Assembly: GCA_002352945.1 (NCBI GenBank)
Contig: DDHL01000085.1
Span: forward strand, 7,143 to 13,730
DNA from: Campylobacteraceae bacterium UBA1877
GTDB lineage: Bacteria; Campylobacterota; Campylobacteria; Campylobacterales; Campylobacteraceae
Reading direction: 5' to 3'
DNA: 6,588 nt
In this document: piece by piece, positions 1-3,830 of the stretch
How positions within the stretch are numbered: the first letter of the stretch is position 1
Layout: every line of letters starts with the position of its first letter
Program-made: the position numbers and the translations under genes
Notes under the pieces: generated by a model
What the model saw: the letters and a program-made list of their open reading frames with translations, nothing else
Told to the model about the DNA's origin: nothing
Database searches by the model: none

Positions 1-1756
1 CCCGGTATGTACTTAAATTTTGGCTTAAATTAAAGTCAAATAGATCGTCTTGATAAGAGTATGTGCTTTGTCCAATATTTTTCATTTGGGTTGAATCTTC
101 AAAATATTCAATATTATCCATATCCATGTAGACTTCAACCAGTTCAGCCGTTTCAATAAAGCCATCATCAGCACTCTTTTTCATGTTTGAAATCCAAATG
201 TCAAATACATACTCTTTATCAGGTTCAATATCTCCAACAAAGCTTTTGTTTTCAAAGATTGTCTCATTAGAGTCTTTGCTTTTAATTGTATCTATAAAGT
301 AGCAAACTCTAGGTTCATAAAGCTGAGTAGCAAAGGCAAATACTGATAAGTAATATCTATCTTGATTTGTACCAATTTCTAAAGTAGCGCTCGTTTGGTT
401 ATTGTCAATGATTCCTAATCCATTGGTGCCAACATCATAGGCGTGAATATCGATTCCAAAATTATTTTGGCATGATGGATTTCTTGAAGTTACATAGGCA
501 TTATTATTTGTAATAGATGCATTAAAGGTGTTGTAATTAGCAGTATTTGTTGAGTTGTCATTAAATCTTGCTAATCTAGTACCGTCCATATTTACATAAT
601 CGCCTAATATGTCAACGTCACCTTCGCCAGTAAAGATAAGAAATTTGGAGTTAACGTCACCATTTTTGGGAGTAAGGAATCCTGAGAGAGTAAAATTTTG
701 TACGTTAGAATCAGATATGTTTTGATAACCATTGTATATTGTTATATTTTGTAAATTTTCATTATCATTTTCATAAACAACCACTAAAGACCAAGCACCA
801 TATGCGCCCAAAGCATCTGGAAAATAACCATTTCTATCGGCCGCATTTCCAGCATATGTAGTTAAATCAGCTACCGTATAGGTTCCTGATCCATTTATAT
901 ACTCAGTTACTTCAGCAGAACCTTGGTATGGATAGTAAATGTCGTAAGAGTCCCAGTGCATATTGTCATCTGAAGCTGTTATGGTGGTATAACCTGAGGC
1001 TCCAGGTGGTTTGAATTTAATAACTTTAGCATCTTTATACTCATTGCTAGCTGCTCTTCCTTGCCAATAAAGATAAGCTTTTTTTATAGTTGAGCCAGCT
1101 GGAATCGAAAGTTCTGCACTTGAAGAGTTAAATGTTGAAGCATTATTATCAACATCCCAGAATCTGGAGGCTACAATTGCATTGTTGGTATTATTTCCTG
1201 GGCAAGTAGTCTCGTTTATGTATGACCATCGTCCTCTTCTCCATTCCCCAACAATGCTATTTCCAATCATTCTGATATCACCACGTAAATTTTCGCTGTA
1301 TAAAATTTCAAAATCTTTAAAATTTGTGCCTGTAAAACGTAATTCTTCAAATTCAATATCCAACTCATAATTCATCAAAGTGTCATAGCGTCTTTCAATT
1401 TTTATGTAGATTGTATCGCCCGCTGAAACATTAAAAGCAGATGGGTTTTTATCATAAGAATTTGACGTATTAGAGTAATATTCGTCGCCATCACAAGTAG
1501 AGCCAATAAAAAGAGATGAGTAAGTTTTATTTCCACTAAAATAAAAATCTAGGATTCCAGATTCGCCAACAGTAAACGTATAATAATCATATCTATCATT
1601 GTTTTGATGGACTGTTCCAGAAATTGTAATATCTTTAGTAGGAGATGCGCCATCAAGTGCGGTAATTATCTCAGCTTGTGTACAACTATCATTTGGTTCG
1701 CTATCAGCAAAAAGCAGTGAAACCATTAATCCTAATGTTACAATCAGTCGGTACAT
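1..1756 (-). CDS. Large secreted surface protein, 5' part only (PPC-like domain, YLYW-type beta domain, start of DUF11-like module)
   Basis: This frame stays open for 585 codons from an ATG at 1756 to the left edge, so the C-terminus is missing. Residues 1-17 look like a signal peptide (R3, hydrophobic stretch, cleavage after LLFA17). Residues 18 to about 132 resemble a bacterial pre-peptidase C-terminal (PPC) beta-sandwich: an EPND opening, a YDYYTFTV strand near 57-64, AGDTIYIKI near 112-120 and a closing YELDIEF. Residues about 140-475 form a long Asn/Thr/Ser/Tyr-rich region with RGDIRMIGNS (158-167), KAYLYWQGR (226-234), AYGAWSLVVVYE (318-329) and ITIYNGY (338-344). I associate these motifs with large exported proteins of Campylobacterota and Bacteroidetes. 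From about 479, EPRVCYFIDT followed by a strand-rich segment resembles a DUF11-like repeat found in such proteins. Cysteines are at 25, 88, 185, 429 and 485. The role could be adhesion or surface-layer binding. No catalytic motif is visible, so the function is unknown. The start is supported by a good Shine-Dalgarno. Confidence 0.78.
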   Translation of the reverse strand, partial: MYRLIVTLGLMVSLLFADSEPNDSCTQAEIITALDGASPTKDITISGTVHQNNDRYDYYTFTVGESGILDFYFSGNKTYSSLFIGSTCDGDEYYSNTSNSYDKNPSAFNVSAGDTIYIKIERRYDTLMNYELDIEFEELRFTGTNFKDFEILYSENLRGDIRMIGNSIVGEWRRGRWSYINETTCPGNNTNNAIVASRFWDVDNNASTFNSSSAELSIPAGSTIKKAYLYWQGRAASNEYKDAKVIKFKPPGASGYTTITASDDNMHWDSYDIYYPYQGSAEVTEYINGSGTYTVADLTTYAGNAADRNGYFPDALGAYGAWSLVVVYENDNENLQNITIYNGYQNISDSNVQNFTLSGFLTPKNGDVNSKFLIFTGEGDVDILGDYVNMDGTRLARFNDNSTNTANYNTFNASITNNNAYVTSRNPSCQNNFGIDIHAYDVGTNGLGIIDNNQTSATLEIGTNQDRYYLSVFAFATQLYEPRVCYFIDTIKSKDSNETIFENKSFVGDIEPDKEYVFDIWISNMKKSADDGFIETAELVEVYMDMDNIEYFEDSTQMKNIGQSTYSYQDDLFDFNLSQNLSTYR

Positions 1757-1761
1757 ATTGG

Positions 1762-1768
1762 CTCCTTT
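1762..1768 (-). promoter_or_regulatory. Ribosome binding site of the secreted-protein gene
   Basis: On the minus strand AAAGGAG lies 5 nt before the ATG at 1756. It fixes the start of the partial gene and sits just before a plausible signal peptide. Confidence 0.85.
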
Positions 1769-1785
1769 GTGCACACTTGTACAAG
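1768..1785. promoter_or_regulatory. Two abutting palindromes in the leader of the secreted-protein gene
   Basis: TGTGCACA (1768-1775) and CTTGTACAAG (1776-1785) are perfect palindromes placed back to back between the predicted -10 element and the Shine-Dalgarno. CTTGTACAAG covers the expected transcription start. This is a usual place for a repressor operator, but I recognise no specific regulator for these words, so the regulatory role is inferred. Confidence 0.4.
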
Positions 1786-1790
1786 GACTC

Positions 1791-1798
1791 ATTGTATC
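1791..1798 (-). promoter_or_regulatory. Predicted sigma70 -10 element for the secreted-protein gene
   Basis: The minus strand reads GATACAAT, fitting the extended -10 pattern GnTAnAAT used by Campylobacterota housekeeping sigma factor, which depends little on a -35 box. It lies just past the proC stop and would start transcription near 1782-1784, giving a leader of under 30 nt. The same 8-mer precedes fliW. No convincing -35 hexamer is seen. Confidence 0.5.
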
Positions 1799-1816
1799 AG
1801 AAAATTTCTTAAATTC

Positions 1817-2575
1817 TTACTTTAATGTTTTTTTGTATGCTTTGTGGAGTGCGTCTATAAAAGCGTGTCGTACGTTGTGGGATTCAAGAGCTTCGATGCC
1901 AGCGGCTGTTACGCCTCCTGGACTCATAACACCATCTTTAATATGCGCAGGATGATCTGATGCGTTTAAAAGAGGAGCAAAACCATTAAAAAGCCCTTTT
2001 GTAAGCTCATAAGCATCTTTTCGTTTAAGCCCATCTCTTACAGCTCCATCAGCTAAGGCTTCAGCAACTATGGCTAAAAACGCAGGTGCGCATCCATTAA
2101 TGCCAGTGGCAATGTCTAACTCTTTTTCGCTATCAAGCCAAAGGGTTTGGCCGATACTTTGTAAAATCTCTTGTGCTTCTTGTTTAAAAGAGCTATCGCC
2201 TGTAAGGGTTGTCATAGAGGCTTGATGGGCAGCTGCCAAATTTGGCATGGCTCGTACAGTGTGGCGGGCACTGATTGTTTGGGTAAGTGTTTGTAGCGAG
2301 ATGCCAGCAAGTACACTAATTAGCGCATCAGCTGTTCCATTTAAAAATTTAGAAACAGGTTTTAGTGCATGGGGTTTAACACATAAAATTAAACATTTTC
2401 CCGTTGTGTCAACCCCATCACTTAATAGCTTTACATGTAAAGCCTTATTAAATTCTAAGTTTAGTGCATCTAGCTTGGATTTATCTCTTCCATAAACTTC
2501 TATCTCATACTTTTTTAATGCACCTCTTATCATTGCTTTTGCCATGGCTCCATTGCCGATAAAGCTAAGCTTCAT
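1817..2575 (-). CDS. proC: Pyrroline-5-carboxylate reductase
   Basis: This enzyme catalyses the last step of proline synthesis, the NAD(P)H-dependent reduction of 1-pyrroline-5-carboxylate to L-proline in the cytoplasm. The protein has 252 residues, against about 270 in E. coli. An N-terminal Rossmann nucleotide-binding loop is seen at IGNGAMAKAM (6-15), followed by CVKPHAL (65-71) and RAMPN (108-112). The C-terminal helical dimerisation and substrate domain holds GINGCAPAF (158-166) and HPAHIKDGVMSPGG (208-221). The family usually has GSGPAY and SPGGTT; here they read GCAPAF and SPGGVT, with T223 kept. The ATG at 2575 lies 11 nt inside the end of fliW and has AAGGA 5 nt upstream, so the two are probably translationally coupled. 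No terminator is visible after the stop, so read-through into the secreted-protein gene is possible. The proC assignment is secure. Confidence 0.95.
   Translation of the reverse strand: MKLSFIGNGAMAKAMIRGALKKYEIEVYGRDKSKLDALNLEFNKALHVKLLSDGVDTTGKCLILCVKPHALKPVSKFLNGTADALISVLAGISLQTLTQTISARHTVRAMPNLAAAHQASMTTLTGDSSFKQEAQEILQSIGQTLWLDSEKELDIATGINGCAPAFLAIVAEALADGAVRDGLKRKDAYELTKGLFNGFAPLLNASDHPAHIKDGVMSPGGVTAAGIEALESHNVRHAFIDALHKAYKKTLK
2428..2443. repeat. 16-bp perfect palindrome inside proC
   Basis: GCTTTACATGTAAAGC is a perfect inverted repeat that encodes residues 45-49 of ProC and the first base of codon 50. Its central 12 bases, TTTACATGTAAA (2430-2441), recur exactly in the fliW/bamD intergenic region at 3042-3053. 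The coding constraint gives it a trivial explanation, but the exact recurrence is noted. Confidence 0.6.
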
Positions 2576-2963
2576 TTGCTTCCTTTTCCAAAAAGTTGCT
2601 AATTGGCTCCATTAATCCATAATCTGGATGCTTTTCTTGGTCTAAAAGTACTTGTGCCATAGTTTTGTTATCAACGTTAAAAATAAGCGGAGCAATAAAA
2701 TTTAAAGTTGATGACTCAATGGGGGTTGAAACAATCATAATAACCAAACTCAAAACTGCGCTATCTTGAGAGATTTCCAATAGGTCTTTGTAGTATTGGG
2801 GCAGGTCGTAAGTATACTCGCGCAACATGAAGGGGTTGGCTAAAGTAAAAGAGGTTTCATCATCTAAGCTTTTAAGGCGCATAAAAAAGTCATCAATCTT
2901 GGTTAGCTCCATAGATTGTATATGGGCAAACCCAGGAATTGGACTTACAACACGAAATACCAT
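2565..2963 (-). CDS. fliW: Flagellar assembly factor FliW
   Basis: FliW is a small cytoplasmic protein that binds the translational regulator CsrA and also flagellin. When flagellin is exported, freed FliW sequesters CsrA and lifts its repression of flagellin mRNA. The protein has 132 residues, close to the C. jejuni protein of about 129. Family motifs in order are SPIPGF (7-12), FFMRLKSLDD (26-35), FTLANPF (39-45), a YTYDLPQYY segment (50-58), STLNFIAPLIFNVDNKTMAQ (85-104) and HPDYGL (112-117). These match the Campylobacterota form closely. The ATG at 2963 has GAAGGA at 2969-2974. fliW is the first gene of the fliW-proC unit, divergent from bamD-lon, and its stop lies inside proC. The gene implies a flagellated organism with a CsrA-FliW switch; csrA itself is not in the window. 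Confidence 0.95.
   Translation of the reverse strand: MVFRVVSPIPGFAHIQSMELTKIDDFFMRLKSLDDETSFTLANPFMLREYTYDLPQYYKDLLEISQDSAVLSLVIMIVSTPIESSTLNFIAPLIFNVDNKTMAQVLLDQEKHPDYGLMEPISNFLEKEANEA
2581..2585 (-). promoter_or_regulatory. Ribosome binding site of proC, inside fliW
   Basis: The minus strand reads AAGGA 5 nt before the proC ATG and lies within the last codons of fliW. Ribosomes finishing fliW at 2565 would stop 11 nt past the proC start, an arrangement that favours coupled re-initiation. Confidence 0.75.
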
Positions 2964-2968
2964 GGCAT

Positions 2969-2974
2969 TCCTTC
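2969..2974 (-). promoter_or_regulatory. Ribosome binding site of fliW
   Basis: GAAGGA on the minus strand lies 5 nt before the ATG at 2963 and supports that start. Another ATG 5 nt upstream of the start is in a different frame and too close to the Shine-Dalgarno. Confidence 0.8.
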
Positions 2975-2996
2975 GTCTAATAAATTTGCAACTATT

Positions 2997-3004
2997 ATTG
3001 TATC
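2997..3004 (-). promoter_or_regulatory. Predicted sigma70 -10 element for fliW-proC
   Basis: GATACAAT on the minus strand is identical to the predicted -10 of the secreted-protein gene and fits GnTAnAAT. Transcription would start near 2989-2990, giving a leader of about 26 nt. There is no clear -35 box; a short palindrome (3011-3023) overlaps the spacer and -35 area. Housekeeping-type rather than flagellar sigma control is inferred. Confidence 0.55.
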
Positions 3005-3010
3005 ACCTTG

Positions 3011-3023
3011 GAGTTTAAAACTC
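3011..3023. promoter_or_regulatory. Short inverted repeat upstream of the fliW -10 element
   Basis: GAGTTTAAAACTC has two 6-bp arms around one central base, beginning 7 bp upstream of the predicted extended -10 element of fliW. The position suits an operator. The word is AT-rich and could be chance, and no regulator can be named. Confidence 0.3.
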
Positions 3024-3041
3024 TCTCACGCCAATAAAGTC

Positions 3042-3053
3042 TTTACATGTAAA
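3042..3053. repeat. 12-bp perfect palindrome in the divergent intergenic region, second copy of the one in proC
   Basis: TTTACATGTAAA is a perfect palindrome lying between the two divergent promoters, about 40 bp upstream of the fliW -10 and about 80 bp upstream of the bamD -10. The identical 12-mer lies in proC at 2430-2441. It could be a binding site for a dimeric regulator acting on either unit; this is inferred from symmetry and position only. Confidence 0.45.
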
Positions 3054-3131
3054 CAAACTCTAAAACAGATCGACTAAGATAAAGAAATATTTATATTGTA
3101 GTGTTTAAACTTTGAATAACGTAAAAAAGAC

Positions 3132-3137
3132 TACAAT
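3132..3137 (+). promoter_or_regulatory. Predicted sigma70 -10 element for bamD-lon
   Basis: TACAAT on the plus strand, in the context GACTACAAT, fits TAnAAT. It would start transcription near 3144, about 20 nt before the lipoprotein ATG and just ahead of its Shine-Dalgarno. No good -35 lies at the usual distance; TTGAAT at 3112-3117 is only 14 bp away. There is no internal terminator before lon, so this promoter probably serves both genes. Confidence 0.5.
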
Positions 3138-3154
3138 ACTCCCTATTAATCAAG

Positions 3155-3160
3155 AAGGAG
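3155..3160 (+). promoter_or_regulatory. Ribosome binding site of the bamD-like gene
   Basis: AAGGAG lies 4 nt before the ATG at 3165 and fixes the start directly ahead of a lipoprotein signal peptide. Confidence 0.85.
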
Positions 3161-3164
3161 CAAT

Positions 3165-3812
3165 ATGAGAGCTTTTAGTATTTTAGCCCCAGCGGCTGTG
3201 GTGCTTATATTAATGAGTGGATGTTCCCAAAAAGAACCGCAAGAACTCTATAATAAACCAGCTCTATTTTGGTATGAACAGATAGTCAAAGATATAAAAG
3301 GTCAAGATTTAGAATCAGCCGATTTGCATTTTACATCTATGGCTAGTGAACATGTAGCCTCGCCCTTGCTAAAAGAGACCATGCTCATACTTGCCCATGC
3401 GCATATTAGAGATGAAGCTTATGCGATGGCAAATTTCTATTTGGATGAGTATATTAAACGTTTTGGTGATTCTTCAAATATGGAGTATGTTTCGTTTTTG
3501 AAAATTAGAGCAAACTTTGCCTCTTTTGCCTATCCAAATCGCAATCAACAATTGCTTCTTGATACAATCGAAGATACAAAATCCTTTGTGCGTCGTTATC
3601 CAAATTCACCTTACCGCCCAATGGTTGAGACGATCTTAACAAAGATGCAGCTGGGTGAATTTTATCTAAATCAAGAGATTGCAAGCCTCTATGAGCGTAC
3701 CGGAAAAGAGGAGTCTGCGGCAGTTTATCGTGAATTGGTTGAAAAGTCACCACTTAATAAAGCTAAAATGATAAAACCAAAGATACCTTGGTATCGTGCA
3801 ATTTTTGAATAA
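3165..3812 (+). CDS. bamD: BamD-like outer-membrane assembly lipoprotein
   Basis: This is a 215-residue predicted lipoprotein. Residues 1-19 form a signal peptide ending ILMSG, with C20 as the lipidated residue; the -3 position is Met, which is unusual but tolerated in lipoboxes. S21 at +2 suits outer-membrane sorting. The rest is helical and TPR-like: paired helices around 33-62, 69-101 (AYAMANFYLDEYIKRFG at 85-101), 106-122, a helix leading to RRYPNSPYRP (143-152), and 155-193, ending in IPWYRAIFE. BamD is a periplasm-facing lipoprotein of the BAM complex that works with BamA to insert beta-barrel proteins. The E. coli protein is about 245 residues with five TPRs, so this one is somewhat shorter. 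The gene is followed by lon after 18 nt, and I recall the equivalent lipoprotein gene next to lon in C. jejuni. The main alternative is a generic TPR lipoprotein; BamD is favoured by length, fold pattern and synteny. Confidence 0.85.
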   Translation: MRAFSILAPAAVVLILMSGCSQKEPQELYNKPALFWYEQIVKDIKGQDLESADLHFTSMASEHVASPLLKETMLILAHAHIRDEAYAMANFYLDEYIKRFGDSSNMEYVSFLKIRANFASFAYPNRNQQLLLDTIEDTKSFVRRYPNSPYRPMVETILTKMQLGEFYLNQEIASLYERTGKEESAAVYRELVEKSPLNKAKMIKPKIPWYRAIFE

Positions 3813-3819
3813 AAATTTT

Positions 3820-3825
3820 AAGGAG
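3820..3825 (+). promoter_or_regulatory. Ribosome binding site that decides the lon GTG start
   Basis: AAGGAG lies 5 nt before GTG at 3831 and only 7 nt after the bamD stop. The encoded residues just after the GTG already match the Lon N-terminal domain (LPIIVEDDLFLYPFM), so no later start is acceptable. Confidence 0.85.
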
Positions 3826-3830
3826 CAAGC

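Noticed and set aside
1182..1370. Plus-strand reading frame of 62 codons antisense to the secreted-protein gene
   Set aside because: It lies wholly inside a long minus-strand frame with coherent domains, has no good ribosome site and no recognisable protein features.
1758..1955. Plus-strand 65-codon frame across the proC 3' end
   Set aside because: Most of it is antisense to conserved ProC C-terminal motifs, and it begins inside the leader of the opposite gene.
2247..2495. Plus-strand 82-codon frame antisense to proC
   Set aside because: It is a mirror of the conserved ProC sequence, with no Shine-Dalgarno or plausible protein.
2827..3018. Plus-strand 63-codon frame antisense to fliW
   Set aside because: It overlaps the conserved FliW N-terminus and runs through the fliW promoter; no supporting signal was seen.
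3007..3030. HspR (HAIR)-like heat-shock operator, CTTGGAGT...ACTCTC
   Set aside because: The HAIR consensus is CTTGAGT-N7-ACTCAAG. Here the left arm has an extra G, the spacing is too short and the right arm lacks CAAG.
3050..3076. Sigma28 (FliA)-like promoter, TAAA-N15-ATCGACTA
   Set aside because: Only CGA and the last A of the GCCGATAA box match, and it points toward the bamD-lon genes, which are not flagellar.
3103..3110. GTTTAAAC palindrome
   Set aside because: An 8-bp AT-rich palindrome is common by chance in DNA of this composition; no second signal supports it.
3505..3753. Minus-strand 82-codon frame antisense to the bamD-like gene
   Set aside because: It has no ribosome site or family resemblance, and the plus-strand lipoprotein gene explains the sequence.
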